Source of the DNA: Ruminococcus_C sp963590855
Lineage (GTDB): Bacteria > Bacillota > Clostridia > Oscillospirales > Ruminococcaceae
NCBI GenBank assembly: GCA_963590855.1
Contig: CAVAQT010000014.1
Span: 8,299-72,298, forward strand
DNA: 64,000 bases
Reading direction: 5' to 3'
Under the pieces are notes generated by a model that saw only the letters and a list, made by a program, of their open reading frames with translations, ran no database searches and was not told where the DNA came from. A program made the translations under genes and the position numbers. This document shows positions 32,001 through 41,695 of the stretch, piece after piece (position 1 is the stretch's first letter; every line of letters begins with the position of its first letter).

Positions 32001-32933
32001 TCAATCCGCGAACAATGTAGTAGAATAATAGCGGTCACCACTGTCCGGCAGCAGTGCAACAATAGTCTTTCCGGCATTTTCCGGCTTCTTCGCCAGTTCC
32101 AGTACTGCGTGCAGTGCAGCGCCGGAGGAAATACCCACCAGAATGCCCTCATGCTTGGCAACCAGCTTTGCTGCCGCAAAAGCATCATCATTCTGCACTT
32201 CAAAAATGTCATCATAGATCTTGGTGTTCAGTGTCTGGGGCACAAAGCCTGCGCCGATTCCCTGAATTTTATGCGGGCCAGGCTTTCCGCCGGCAAGTAC
32301 CGGAGAATCTGCCGGCTCAACGGCAACGATCTTCACATCCGGATTCTGCGACTTCAGATATTCGCCTGTACCGCTGATGGTGCCGCCTGTGCCGACACCA
32401 GCCACAAAGAAATCTACCTTGCCGTCTGTGTCGCGCCAGATCTCCGGGCCAGTGGTCTTGCGATGTGCTTCCGGATTCGCCGGATTCTCAAACTGCCCCG
32501 GAATAAAGCCGCCGGGAATCTCTTCAGCCAGTTCCTTGGCGCGCTCGATCGCGCCCTTCATACCCTTTACACCCTGTGTCAGAACGATTTCTGCACCATA
32601 GGCTTTCAGAATGTTGCGGCGCTCTACGCTCATGGTCTCCGGCATGGTCAGGATCACACGATAGCCCTTAGACGCGGCAATCGCTGCCAGTCCGATACCA
32701 GTATTCCCGGAAGTCGGCTCGATAATCACAGAGCCTTCATGCAGCTTCCCGGTTTTTTCTGCATCTTCCAGCATTGCCTTTGCAATACGATCCTTGACGC
32801 TGCCTGCCGGATTCAGATATTCCAGTTTGACCAGAACACGCGCTTTCAGTTCCTGTTCCTTTTCCAGATTGATGACTTCTACCAGCGGGGTATTGCCGAT
32901 AAGTTCCACTGCACCCTGATAAATCTTAGACAT
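32001..32933 (-). CDS. cysK: Cysteine synthase (O-acetylserine sulfhydrylase)
   Basis: A 310-residue PLP enzyme that makes cysteine from O-acetylserine and sulfide. The PLP lysine is Lys47 in NPAGSVKDRIA; PTSGNTGIGLAAIAASKGY and GTGGTISGTGEYLK bind substrate and phosphate. It lies 56 nt after cysA and 115 nt before the Rrf2 gene, in the uptake transcription unit. It is not in the operon with the sulfur carrier, so free sulfide probably feeds it. Confidence 0.96.
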   Translation of the reverse strand: MSKIYQGAVELIGNTPLVEVINLEKEQELKARVLVKLEYLNPAGSVKDRIAKAMLEDAEKTGKLHEGSVIIEPTSGNTGIGLAAIAASKGYRVILTMPETMSVERRNILKAYGAEIVLTQGVKGMKGAIERAKELAEEIPGGFIPGQFENPANPEAHRKTTGPEIWRDTDGKVDFFVAGVGTGGTISGTGEYLKSQNPDVKIVAVEPADSPVLAGGKPGPHKIQGIGAGFVPQTLNTKIYDDIFEVQNDDAFAAAKLVAKHEGILVGISSGAALHAVLELAKKPENAGKTIVALLPDSGDRYYSTTLFAD

Positions 32934-32989
32934 AACGCATAACTCCTTTTTTCAATTACGAAATCAAACAAAATATAACCGAACAATCA

Positions 32990-34048
32990 TCAGATAAATA
33001 CAGAATCGTCCTGGAGAGACTGGTTCTCCAACAAGTAACATTTCTCCCCGACGATCACAAACAACCGATAGAGGAACACATCTACCGTTTCCCCTACTGA
33101 AACGCTTTCCTCTTCCAGATCACGTTTGGCAATCAGCAGATCGCCGTTGACCCGAACCTCTATCTCGATCCAGTCACCGCGGAACGATGCGCGTTCCACT
33201 ACGCCCTGCGAAGCGGAACTGCCGTATTTCTGCACCTCGTTTTTCTTGGTGATCTTGAGAAATTCCGGACGGACAATGGCTTTTTCCACACCGTCCATAT
33301 GCTGAAAGGTGTGATATTTCTGGTAATCCGCCAGAACAGAAGTCTGTCCGAAAAATGATGCTGTAAATGCAGTCTGCGGATGGCGGTAGATCTCAATGGG
33401 CGTTCCCATCTGTTCGATCCTGCCGCGGTTGGTGATAATGATCTCATCCGCCACCTCAATGGCCTCGTCCTGGTCATGGGTGACAAAGATACTGGTGACA
33501 CCCAGCTTTCCGATCATTTCTTTCAGCCAGCTGCGCAGTTCCTGCCGTACCTTTGCATCAATGGCGGCAAAAGGTTCGTCCAATAGAAGCAGCTGCGGAT
33601 TCGGCGCAAGTGCTCTGGCAAACGCCACACGCTGGCGCTGTCCGCCGGAGAGCTGGCTGGGATAGCGTCGTTCCAAACCGCGCAGACCAATGAGGTCTAC
33701 CAATTCCATCACGCGGTTGTGAATGGTCTTGCGGTCGGCCTTCTGCACTTTTAAGCCAAAGGCAATATTATCGTATACCGTCATATACCGGAACAAAGCG
33801 TAGTTCTGGAACACAAAGCCGATGCCGCGCTTGCTTGCCGGGATATCGTTGACGACTTTGCCGTCGATCTTGATCTCGCCGCTGTCCGGATGCTCCAGAC
33901 CGGCGATCATGCGGAGAATGGTCGTTTTTCCGCTGCCGCTTGGGCCGAGCAATCCGATGAGCTTTCCCTTTTCGATTCCGAAACTGACATCATCGGATGC
34001 CTGATAATTGCCGTAGCGTTTATGAATATGATTCAACTCAACATACAT
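32990..34048 (-). CDS. cysA: Sulfate/thiosulfate ABC transporter ATP-binding protein
   Basis: A 352-residue ATPase subunit. Walker A GLLGPSGSGKTTILR, signature LSGGQRQRVAFARAL, Walker B LLLLDEPFAAID, and H-loop FVTHDQDEA. The C-terminal ~110 residues form a TOBE-like regulatory domain. It energises sulfate import with CysT, CysW and the binding protein encoded upstream. The start overlaps the cysW stop by 1 nt. Confidence 0.95.
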   Translation of the reverse strand: MYVELNHIHKRYGNYQASDDVSFGIEKGKLIGLLGPSGSGKTTILRMIAGLEHPDSGEIKIDGKVVNDIPASKRGIGFVFQNYALFRYMTVYDNIAFGLKVQKADRKTIHNRVMELVDLIGLRGLERRYPSQLSGGQRQRVAFARALAPNPQLLLLDEPFAAIDAKVRQELRSWLKEMIGKLGVTSIFVTHDQDEAIEVADEIIITNRGRIEQMGTPIEIYRHPQTAFTASFFGQTSVLADYQKYHTFQHMDGVEKAIVRPEFLKITKKNEVQKYGSSASQGVVERASFRGDWIEIEVRVNGDLLIAKRDLEEESVSVGETVDVFLYRLFVIVGEKCYLLENQSLQDDSVFI

Positions 34049-34869
34049 CAGGTATCCCTCTTTCCCCGGCGTTCGACCAGACTGCGAATCACCAGAATTA
34101 CAATTGCCATCATCACCAGGATGGAAGAAACCGCAAATGCGGGCACATACTGAAATTCATTGAACAAGATCTCCACATGCAGCGGCAGTGTGTTGGTTCT
34201 GCCGCGCAGATGGCCGGACAAAACAGAGACTGCGCCGAACTCACCCATTGCACGCGCCGCACACAGCACAACGCCGTAAAGCAGTGCCCAGCGAATGTGC
34301 GGAAATGTCACCTTGCGGAAGATCGTCCAGGCATTTGCGCCCATCAGCGCCGCCGCCTCTTCCTCGTCCGTGCCCTGAGATTCCAGAACCGGGATCAGTT
34401 CCCGGGAAACAAATGGAAATGTGACGAATACCGTAGCCAGGATAATGCCCGGCACAGCGAATACCACCTTGATGCCCAGATCCTGCAAAAGCGGATAGAT
34501 CACACTCTGTCTGCCGAAAGTCAGCAGAAAGATCAGACCGGCAATAACCGGAGAAATGGTTACAGGCACATCGATCAGTGTGGTCAGCACCTTTTTCCCG
34601 GGGAAATGATATTTCGTGACTGTCAGCGCTGCAAACACGCCGAAAATCGTATTGACACCCACGGCACATGCCGTCGCTTCCAAGGTCAGCAGCACCGCTT
34701 TTACAGTGTATTTATCGGTCACAGCCGCCTGATAGGTTCTCCATCCGTCTCGAAGAGATTCGGAGATCACGGTAATCAGCGGCAGAAGCAGCATCAGCAC
34801 CAGAAACAGAACGCTGACGCCGATCAGCACCCACTTTACGATTTTAGAACCAATGGTTTCTTCATGCAT
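34048..34869 (-). CDS. cysW: Sulfate ABC transporter permease CysW
   Basis: A 273-residue inner-membrane permease with about six helices. The EAA-type loop is seen as DEEEAAALMGANAWTIFRKVTFPHI, which contacts CysA. MGEFGAVSVLSGHLRG is typical of CysW. The start is 1 nt after the cysT stop. Confidence 0.94.
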   Translation of the reverse strand: MHEETIGSKIVKWVLIGVSVLFLVLMLLLPLITVISESLRDGWRTYQAAVTDKYTVKAVLLTLEATACAVGVNTIFGVFAALTVTKYHFPGKKVLTTLIDVPVTISPVIAGLIFLLTFGRQSVIYPLLQDLGIKVVFAVPGIILATVFVTFPFVSRELIPVLESQGTDEEEAAALMGANAWTIFRKVTFPHIRWALLYGVVLCAARAMGEFGAVSVLSGHLRGRTNTLPLHVEILFNEFQYVPAFAVSSILVMMAIVILVIRSLVERRGKRDT

Positions 34870-34870
34870 C

Positions 34871-35704
34871 TCACTGACCTCCCTTCAGGATCCTGGAACT
34901 TCTCGCCTGCACCAGATTGCTCAGGAACAGGATCAGGAACGCCGCTGCCAGCATCACAAGCGCAATGGAAGTGGCACTGGTATAGTCGTATTCCTGTAGC
35001 TTTGACATAATAATCAATGGCGTGATCTCGGTCTCATAGGGCTGATTTCCGGCAATGAAAACAACGCTGCCGTATTCTCCGAGACATCTGCCAAACGCCA
35101 GACCAAAACCGGTCAGAGCTGACGGCAGAATCTCCGGAAAGATCACCTTCCAGAAGATCCGGATGCGGCTCGCACCCATCACGCCTGCCGCTTCTTCATA
35201 GGTAGGATCCAGCTTTTCCAGAATGGGCTGCACCGTCCGCACCACAAAGGGAATGCCAATGAAGATCAGCGCCACTGTGATGCCGACTCTGGTATAGGCA
35301 ATGTGCAGTCCAAACCGGGCGAAAAATTTTCCCACCATACCGGTATCGGCAGTCAGCGATGTCAGTGCAATGCCGGCAACCGCTGTAGGCAAGGCAAAAG
35401 GCAATTCGATCATGCCGTTGAGCAGACGCTTCATGGGAAAATGATAGCGAACCAATACCCACGCCAGGATCACGCCCATGACCGCGTTGACTGCCGATGC
35501 TGCAAACGCCGTCAGCAGACTGACGCGAAAGCTTGCCAGAACACGCGGTCTCGTGATCGTCTCCCAAAACTCTGCCGGGCTGAGCTTTGCTGTATAGATC
35601 ACCAGAGAAGCCAGCGGGATCAGTACAACAATGCTGAGAATCGAAAGTGTGACGCCCAGGGACAGCCCAAATCCGGGAATCACGCGTTTACTGCCTTTTT
35701 TCAT
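34871..35704 (-). CDS. cysT: Sulfate ABC transporter permease CysT
   Basis: A 277-residue permease, partner of CysW. The EAA loop is TYEEAAGVMGASRIRIFWKV, and FGRCLGEYGSVVFIAGNQP is characteristic of CysT/CysU. The first helix follows a short Lys/Arg-rich start. It lies 9 nt after the binding-protein gene. Confidence 0.94.
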   Translation of the reverse strand: MKKGSKRVIPGFGLSLGVTLSILSIVVLIPLASLVIYTAKLSPAEFWETITRPRVLASFRVSLLTAFAASAVNAVMGVILAWVLVRYHFPMKRLLNGMIELPFALPTAVAGIALTSLTADTGMVGKFFARFGLHIAYTRVGITVALIFIGIPFVVRTVQPILEKLDPTYEEAAGVMGASRIRIFWKVIFPEILPSALTGFGLAFGRCLGEYGSVVFIAGNQPYETEITPLIIMSKLQEYDYTSATSIALVMLAAAFLILFLSNLVQARSSRILKGGQ

Positions 35705-35713
35705 ATGTGCTCC

Positions 35714-36721
35714 TTATTTTTCATAGATCTGATCGAAAATGCCGCCCTCTGCAAAATGCTTTTTCTGCGCCGCATCCCATCCGCCGAAGTCCTGGATGGA
35801 AACCAGATCAATGTTCAGATCAAATACATCTGCATATTCTTTCAAGATCGCTTCATTGGTGGGACGATAATAATTGTCCGCGGCGATCCGCTGTGCATCA
35901 TCCGAGTATAAATACTGTAAGTATTCTGTTGCCACATCTCGTGTGTTTCGCCGATCGACTACCTCGTCCACCACAGCCACAGACGGCTGCGCCAGAATGC
36001 TGATGCTTGGATTTACGATCTCATATTCCTCCGGGTCATCCCGCATGGATAGATACGCTTCGTTTTCCCAGGCGATGAGCACATCACCCTGTCCGTTCTC
36101 CACAAATGTAGTGGTTGCGCCGCGTGCGCCGGAATCCAGCACCAACACATTCTGATAAAGCTTTTTGACAAACGCCTCTGTCTGTGCTTCGTCACCGTTG
36201 TACTTTCGTTCGGCATAGCTCCAGGCAGCCAGATAATTCCAGCGCGCACCGCCGGAGGTTTTGGGGTTCGGCGTGATGATATCCACATCATCCCGCACTA
36301 GATCATCCCAGTCCTGAATGTTTTTGGGATTGCCTTTGCGCACCAGAAAGACAATCGTAGAGGTATACGGTGCGCTGTCGTCCGGAAATTCATCCACCCA
36401 GCCGTCCTCGATCAGCCCGGCATCCCGGATAGAATCAATGTCATATTCCAGTGCCAGTGTTACCACATCGGCATCGAGACCGTTCGCCACTTCCAGCGCC
36501 TGTTTTCCGGAGCCGCCGTGAGACTGTATCACCTCTACATCCTGTCCGGTTTTTTCTTTCCAGTGTTCGGCAAAGATCGTATTATATTCGGTATAGAGCT
36601 CCCGGGTGGGATCGTAGGAAACGTTAACGATGCTCACCGTATTGCCGTTTCCGCAGCCGCTGAGCATTCCGCCCGTCAGAACTGCTGCAAGCAGTACACC
36701 GATGATTTTTCCTGTTTTCAT
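35714..36721 (-). CDS. sbp: Sulfate-binding lipoprotein
   Basis: A 335-residue extracellular binding protein. The lipoprotein signal ends LSGC-GN, so it should be lipid-anchored at the cysteine. Family motifs NVSYDPTRELYTEYN, QSHGGSGKQA, NPKTSGGARWNYLAAW and DSGARGATTTF contribute the sulfate pocket. It heads the sbp-cysTWA-cysK-rrf2 unit. The ATG at 36721 is preceded by a GGGAA-type site. Confidence 0.95.
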   Translation of the reverse strand: MKTGKIIGVLLAAVLTGGMLSGCGNGNTVSIVNVSYDPTRELYTEYNTIFAEHWKEKTGQDVEVIQSHGGSGKQALEVANGLDADVVTLALEYDIDSIRDAGLIEDGWVDEFPDDSAPYTSTIVFLVRKGNPKNIQDWDDLVRDDVDIITPNPKTSGGARWNYLAAWSYAERKYNGDEAQTEAFVKKLYQNVLVLDSGARGATTTFVENGQGDVLIAWENEAYLSMRDDPEEYEIVNPSISILAQPSVAVVDEVVDRRNTRDVATEYLQYLYSDDAQRIAADNYYRPTNEAILKEYADVFDLNIDLVSIQDFGGWDAAQKKHFAEGGIFDQIYEK

Positions 36722-36811
36722 GCCGTTTCCCTCTTTTCTGTACCGTCTGAGAGCGGTAAATCCTGCTTCTCCGATAATTCATATTGATTTGATATGTTTA
36801 GTATGTTACAT

Positions 36812-36840
36812 ATCATACTGCAAAACTAGTAATTTGTCAA
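36812..36840 (-). promoter_or_regulatory. Promoter of the sulfate uptake operon with putative CymR-like site
   Basis: Minus-strand TTGACA (36840-36835), 17 bp, TATGAT (36817-36812). CCTATTGAC-AAA-TTACTAGT spans the -35, matching the metY promoter block apart from the 3-base insert. Confidence 0.75.
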
Positions 36841-37000
36841 TAGGAATCCTATGCTTTTGTAGAGTTGCACAAACATTACTGATAATTCATAGGGATATCA
36901 TAGGCATTATAGATAGATTCCGGCGGTATGTTCTATCGTGCCGCTTGTCTGCATAGGATAAAACAAAGCCGCTGGACGGCAAAAAAAGGAGGAGTTCCAT

Positions 37001-38557
37001 ATGGATCTGAAAATCAATCGGGAAATGCTTCCTGTGACTGAAGTCATTCTGGACGAGATGCAGGAGCAAAGCGTTGAACTGGACTATGTACTGCCGGACT
37101 ATGATCCGGACATTTTCCGCATGATCGGCTGTGAGATTCAGCCTGCCATTGTCAATTCCACCATTGGTACAGACCGCATCACCTATGAACTGCGGGCAGA
37201 CATCCGGGTGTTGTACTGCGGTTCCGGAAGCACCACACTGCAATGCGTGACACAACAGATGAACTTTACCCGAAGCATCGAACTGCCCCGGCCGGCAGAC
37301 GAGCCGGAGGTCACGCTCCGTCCCAGAACCACCTATGCCAATTGCCGGGCAGTCAGTCCGCGCCGTCTGGAGGTACGCGGTGCGGTTTCCATTGCGATCC
37401 GCGTCACTGGCGACCGCAAACAGGAGGTCATCCAGGATGTTTTCGGCATGCATGTTCAGCTGCGCCGAAAGCCCGTGGAATATGCCGCCCAGAAACGGCG
37501 CGCCGTCAAGCATATCCTGCTCAATGAGGATGTCGAGTTGGGTGCATCGAAGCCGCCTATTCGCAGCATCGTCCGCAGCAACGTCCGTCTGGGGCACGAA
37601 GAGCAGTCCATCCTCGCCGGAAAACTGGTGGCAAAGGGTGAGGCGGAAGTGCAGTTTCTCTACACCTGGCAGCAGGAGGACGGCAGCAGCGGCATGGAAC
37701 AGATGCAGTTCACCGTCCCCTACAGTCAAATTGTAGACATGGCACAGATCGATGACACCTACCGCGGCAGCGTAGACACCCGTGTCGTACGCTGCGACTT
37801 AAAGCCCTGTCCCGGAAAAGGCGGCAGTCTGGACAGTGTACAGTGCGAGATCGAACTCTGTCTGCACTGCACTGCTGTCAAAACCGCCTCGATCCAACTC
37901 GTGACGGATGCTTTCTCCACAATTTATCCCTGTGAACAAGAAACCGTCTCCATTCAGATCGACACCGCACCGCAGCCGATCCGTGCAGCCATGCCATGCA
38001 GTGCATCTCTGCAGCCGGGAGATACAGCACCAGAGTGCATCTATGATCTCTACTGCCAGGTGCGCAACATCAACATGCAGTTGCTTTCTGACACCAACCG
38101 CATCCGGGTCAGCGGCATGCTCTGTTGCAGTCTTTTAGCTGGCGATGCCGAGGGAATGCCCATGCTTTTGGAAAAGGAAGAGGCGTTCGAGGTATACACC
38201 AACTCAGACATTCCTGTGGACAACGCGGTGCTCCAGGCAGAAGTCACACCTACCGACTGCACCTATCATCTCGCACCGGACGGCAGGATCACGATCCAGG
38301 CAACACTGCTGCTGCAGGGCTGTCTTTGTCCCTCCGACCGCTATGTCTGCCTGTCTGCATTGACCGTTGACGGCGAGACAAAGCTGGTGCGGGACGGCGA
38401 TTATGCGCTGAAACTGTACTACGGTGTGGAGCATGAGGATGTATGGGATATCGCCAAGCGATGCCGCACCAGTGTGCATGCCATCATGGAAGAAAACGAA
38501 CTGACAGACGAACAGCTGACAACACCCGGGATGCTCTTCATCCCCATTGTACAGTGA
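37001..38557 (+). CDS. sipL: SPOCS/LysM spore morphogenesis protein, SipL-like
   Basis: A 518-residue protein. It contains repeated SPOCS (DUF3794) modules through most of its length and a C-terminal LysM-like segment (YYGVEHEDVWDIAKRCRTSV...GMLFIPI, about 465-517). Clostridial SipL binds SpoIVA and couples coat to the forespore membrane. The adjoining spoIVA gene, starting 19 nt downstream, strongly supports the call. AAGGAGGAG precedes the ATG. Expression would be in the mother cell; I could not define a sigma-E promoter with confidence. Confidence 0.88.
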   Translation: MDLKINREMLPVTEVILDEMQEQSVELDYVLPDYDPDIFRMIGCEIQPAIVNSTIGTDRITYELRADIRVLYCGSGSTTLQCVTQQMNFTRSIELPRPADEPEVTLRPRTTYANCRAVSPRRLEVRGAVSIAIRVTGDRKQEVIQDVFGMHVQLRRKPVEYAAQKRRAVKHILLNEDVELGASKPPIRSIVRSNVRLGHEEQSILAGKLVAKGEAEVQFLYTWQQEDGSSGMEQMQFTVPYSQIVDMAQIDDTYRGSVDTRVVRCDLKPCPGKGGSLDSVQCEIELCLHCTAVKTASIQLVTDAFSTIYPCEQETVSIQIDTAPQPIRAAMPCSASLQPGDTAPECIYDLYCQVRNINMQLLSDTNRIRVSGMLCCSLLAGDAEGMPMLLEKEEAFEVYTNSDIPVDNAVLQAEVTPTDCTYHLAPDGRITIQATLLLQGCLCPSDRYVCLSALTVDGETKLVRDGDYALKLYYGVEHEDVWDIAKRCRTSVHAIMEENELTDEQLTTPGMLFIPIVQ

Positions 38558-38576
38558 CGGCAGGAGGTATCAGAAC

Positions 38577-40052
38577 ATGGCAAATACGATCTATGAGGAC
38601 ATCGCCTGCCGCACCGGCGGTGACATTTATGTCGGCGTCGTCGGCCCTGTCCGCTCCGGAAAATCCACATTTATCAAACGATTCATGGAACAGCTGGTCA
38701 TTCCGCATATTGCAGACGAAGCGTGGAAAGAACGCGCCACAGATGAACTGCCCCAGTCCGCCGCCGGAAGAACCATTATGACCACCGAACCGAAGTTCAT
38801 CCCGGAGGATGCGGTAGAGCTGACGCTGGGAGACAATGCGCACATGCGGCTGCGCATGATCGACTGTGTGGGTTATATTATCCCCAGTGCGCTGGGATAC
38901 ATCGAAAACGAACAGCCCCGAATGGTACATACCCCCTGGTTTGACCAGGAAGTGCCGTTCAATATGGCAGCAGAAGTGGGCACAAGAAAAGTCATTGCGG
39001 AGCATTCCACCATTGGCCTGGTCGTCACCACGGACGGCAGCATCACCGATCTGCCGCGGGAAGAATACGCCGAGTGTGAGCAGCGCGTCATCGAAGAGCT
39101 GCAGGAACTGGGAAAACCTTTTGCAGTGCTGCTGAATTGCATGGATCCCCACACGCCCCAGGCAAAAGCGATGGCACAGCAGCTTTCCGAAAAATACAAC
39201 GCCCCGGTACTGCCGGTGAGCTGCCCTGATCTGGATGAAGCCGATATTTGCAGCATCCTGACAGAACTGCTCCGGGTGTTTCCGGTTCGGGAGATCAATG
39301 TGTGCATGCCGAAATGGGTAGCTTCTCTGGAAAAAGAGCACTGGCTGAGAGAATCCGTTTTCTCCTGCATTCGTCAGGCTGCCGCAGAAGTCCACACCAT
39401 CCGGGATACAGCACTCTTCGCAGAAGCGGTCAGCACCTGTCCCTATGTCACACGGGCGGCAATTCGGGAAATGCACATGGGCACGGGCAGCGTCTGTGCA
39501 GAGGTGGAACTGGACAGTTCGTTGTTTTACCGCATTCTGGGCGAGACCACGGGACTGGACATTCATGGAGAAAACGATCTGCTGCCGCTGCTTCTGGAAC
39601 TGAGTCGTATTCAAAAGGAGTACGCGAAGATCGAACCGGCGCTCCGGGAGGTGGAAGCTACCGGATACGGCATCGTTATGCCGGAGCAAAGCGAGATGAC
39701 ACTGGAAGAACCGGAGATCATCAAGCAGGGCGGGCGCTATGGTGTCCGGCTGCGTGCTTCTGCACCGTCCATTCACATGATGCGTGCGGACATCCGCACG
39801 ACCGTCAGCCCCATTGTCGGGACAGAGCGACAGAGCGAAGAGCTGGTCATGTACTTATTGGAGGGCTTCGAGGAAGACCCCACCAAGATCTGGTCGTCGA
39901 ACATCTTCGGGAAATCACTGCATGAACTGGTGGGCGAAGGCCTGCACAACAAGCTTTCCAAAATGCCCATGGATGCAAGGTTAAAGCTTCAGGAAACATT
40001 GCAGCGTATCATCAACGAGGGATGCAGCGGTCTGATCTGCTTTATTCTCTGA
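38577..40052 (+). CDS. spoIVA: Stage IV sporulation ATPase SpoIVA
   Basis: A 491-residue morphogenetic ATPase that polymerises on the forespore surface as the base of the spore coat. The Walker A motif is GPVRSGKST (near residue 24), RMIDCVGYIIPSA follows, and the C-terminus ends GLICFIL, as in the family. In Bacillus it is recruited by SpoVM and in Clostridioides by SipL; both partners are encoded in this window. GGAGG lies 8 nt before the ATG at 38577. It is followed by a strong terminator. Confidence 0.96.
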   Translation: MANTIYEDIACRTGGDIYVGVVGPVRSGKSTFIKRFMEQLVIPHIADEAWKERATDELPQSAAGRTIMTTEPKFIPEDAVELTLGDNAHMRLRMIDCVGYIIPSALGYIENEQPRMVHTPWFDQEVPFNMAAEVGTRKVIAEHSTIGLVVTTDGSITDLPREEYAECEQRVIEELQELGKPFAVLLNCMDPHTPQAKAMAQQLSEKYNAPVLPVSCPDLDEADICSILTELLRVFPVREINVCMPKWVASLEKEHWLRESVFSCIRQAAAEVHTIRDTALFAEAVSTCPYVTRAAIREMHMGTGSVCAEVELDSSLFYRILGETTGLDIHGENDLLPLLLELSRIQKEYAKIEPALREVEATGYGIVMPEQSEMTLEEPEIIKQGGRYGVRLRASAPSIHMMRADIRTTVSPIVGTERQSEELVMYLLEGFEEDPTKIWSSNIFGKSLHELVGEGLHNKLSKMPMDARLKLQETLQRIINEGCSGLICFIL

Positions 40053-40061
40053 TCGGCATGC

Positions 40062-40107
40062 AAAAAGCGCCGGAACGGTTTTTACACACGTTCCGGCGCT
40101 TTTTTGG
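40062..40107. terminator. Terminator of sipL-spoIVA (bidirectional)
   Basis: AAAAGCGCCGGAACG pairs with CGTTCCGGCGCTTTT over an 11-nt loop and ends in T6. It also faces the end of the sucrose operon on the minus strand. Confidence 0.88.
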
Positions 40108-40191
40108 AATGGAATAAGAATCCTCAGGCAGACCGCGCACAGCGCTTTGTACGGTGCCGCCTTAGAATCTGTTGGCGTATCTTTTCACAGA

Positions 40192-40704
40192 TTATTTGTC
40201 ATATGTCAGTGCCGCAGTCTTTCCGGCTTCAGCATCGGTATAATTCGGATGGATTCCCTGGACATCGTCCAGATTGGTAATCAGCACCACTGTAAATTTC
40301 GGCAGGTTTTTCTGTTCCAGCAAACCCAGATCTACTGTTGCCAGCAGTTCGCCGGCGCGGATCTGATCCCCTGCCTTGTGCTTGGTGCGAAAACCAGCGC
40401 CATTCAGCGAAACGGTATTGATGCCAATATGCACCAGAACCTCCAGACCATCCGATGTTTCGATGCCGTATGCGTGAAGAGAATCCTGTACATCCACGAT
40501 CTTGCCGGAAACCGGAGACAATACAGTTCCGTCCGTAGGGTCAATGGCATAGCCGTCGCCCAGTACCTTTTCTGCAAATACCGGATCCGGAAGTGATTCT
40601 ACCGGAACGATCTTTCCGTTCTGTACTGCCAGCAGTGTATTTGCCGGTGCTTCCGGCAGTGTTTCTTCCTTTTTCCCTTTTTTCAAAAAATCAAACATTC
40701 CCAT
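40192..40704 (-). CDS. PTS glucose-type EIIA protein
   Basis: A 170-residue soluble phosphocarrier of the glucose/sucrose PTS family. The two active-site histidines are His77 (LHAYG) and His92 (VHIGINTV), the latter being the phosphorylated one. SPVSGKIVDV is also conserved. ScrA upstream in this operon has only EIIB and EIIC, so this gene supplies the missing EIIA. It lies 6 nt after scrK and is last in the operon. Confidence 0.93.
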   Translation of the reverse strand: MGMFDFLKKGKKEETLPEAPANTLLAVQNGKIVPVESLPDPVFAEKVLGDGYAIDPTDGTVLSPVSGKIVDVQDSLHAYGIETSDGLEVLVHIGINTVSLNGAGFRTKHKAGDQIRAGELLATVDLGLLEQKNLPKFTVVLITNLDDVQGIHPNYTDAEAGKTAALTYDK

Positions 40705-40710
40705 GATCGC

Positions 40711-41694
40711 TCATCCTTTCTGCTGCATCTTCTGCATCCACGCAGCAAATGTCTCTTTCTCTGCATAAGAAGCGATTGCACCGCTTCCCATCACACTATA
40801 GTTGGCATAATATACGGCAAACTCCAACCACTTCTGCCACTGTGCCATACTGATGTCACCGATGGTCTCTCTGGTGACGTCAGCCTGTGCCAGACAGTAC
40901 AGCAATGCGCCCATAATGGCATCGCCTGCGCCGGTGGTATCCTTTACCGGAACATCCGGATTTGCCGCAGTACAGCTGCCCTTCGGCGTCAGCACCATTG
41001 CGCCATCTTTTCCCATGGAATAGAGCAGCACCTGGCAGCCGTCGGCAAACAGCTTTTGCGCAGCCTGTGTAATTTCTGCCTTTCCGGTGACAAATTCCAG
41101 TTCTTCATCTGAAAGCTTGACAATATCCGCAAACGGCAGGAACTCCCGCACTCGTGCCTGACAGCTTTCCGGACTGTTCCACAGCGGCAGGCGGATATTG
41201 GGGTCAAAGCTGATGAGGGCATGCTGCGCCTGTGCCAGTGAGATCGCTCTGCGGTGCGCCTTCTGAATGGGCGCATCGATCAGAGAAACAGAACCAAAGT
41301 GCAAGATCCCTGCACCTTCAAACCACTCCGGCAGGATCTGTTGTTCTTCCAGGAGCATATCTGCGCTGGGCTTTCGGTAAAAGGAGAATTCCCGGTTGCC
41401 GTCTGCTTTCAGCGAAACAAATGCCAGTGCTGTATTGGCACGGTCTGTCCGCAGAACATGAGAGGTGTCTACGCCCACAGACGCCAATGTATCTACAATA
41501 TAGTCGCCGAATGCATCCGCTCCAAGCTGTGTAATCATACTGCTGGAGCCGCCCAGCTTTGCCGCTGCCGCTGCCACATTTGCCGGTGCGCCGCCGCAGA
41601 CACGCGTGAAAGACTCTACTTCTTTCAGCAGGCAGTCCCGCTGCGCCGGGATAAAATCGATCAGGGCTTCGCCCATTGCCAGTATCTGTTTCAT
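40711..41694 (-). CDS. scrK: Fructokinase (PfkB family)
   Basis: A 327-residue ribokinase-fold sugar kinase. The N-terminal GEALIDFIP and GGAPANVAAAAAKLG motifs and C-terminal DTTGAGDAIMGALLY (anion hole and catalytic Asp) are intact. It phosphorylates the fructose released by ScrB. GGAGG is 6 nt before the ATG at 41694; a longer frame to 41730 would overlap scrB and is not preferred. Confidence 0.93.
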   Translation of the reverse strand: MKQILAMGEALIDFIPAQRDCLLKEVESFTRVCGGAPANVAAAAAKLGGSSSMITQLGADAFGDYIVDTLASVGVDTSHVLRTDRANTALAFVSLKADGNREFSFYRKPSADMLLEEQQILPEWFEGAGILHFGSVSLIDAPIQKAHRRAISLAQAQHALISFDPNIRLPLWNSPESCQARVREFLPFADIVKLSDEELEFVTGKAEITQAAQKLFADGCQVLLYSMGKDGAMVLTPKGSCTAANPDVPVKDTTGAGDAIMGALLYCLAQADVTRETIGDISMAQWQKWLEFAVYYANYSVMGSGAIASYAEKETFAAWMQKMQQKG

Positions 41695-41695
41695 T

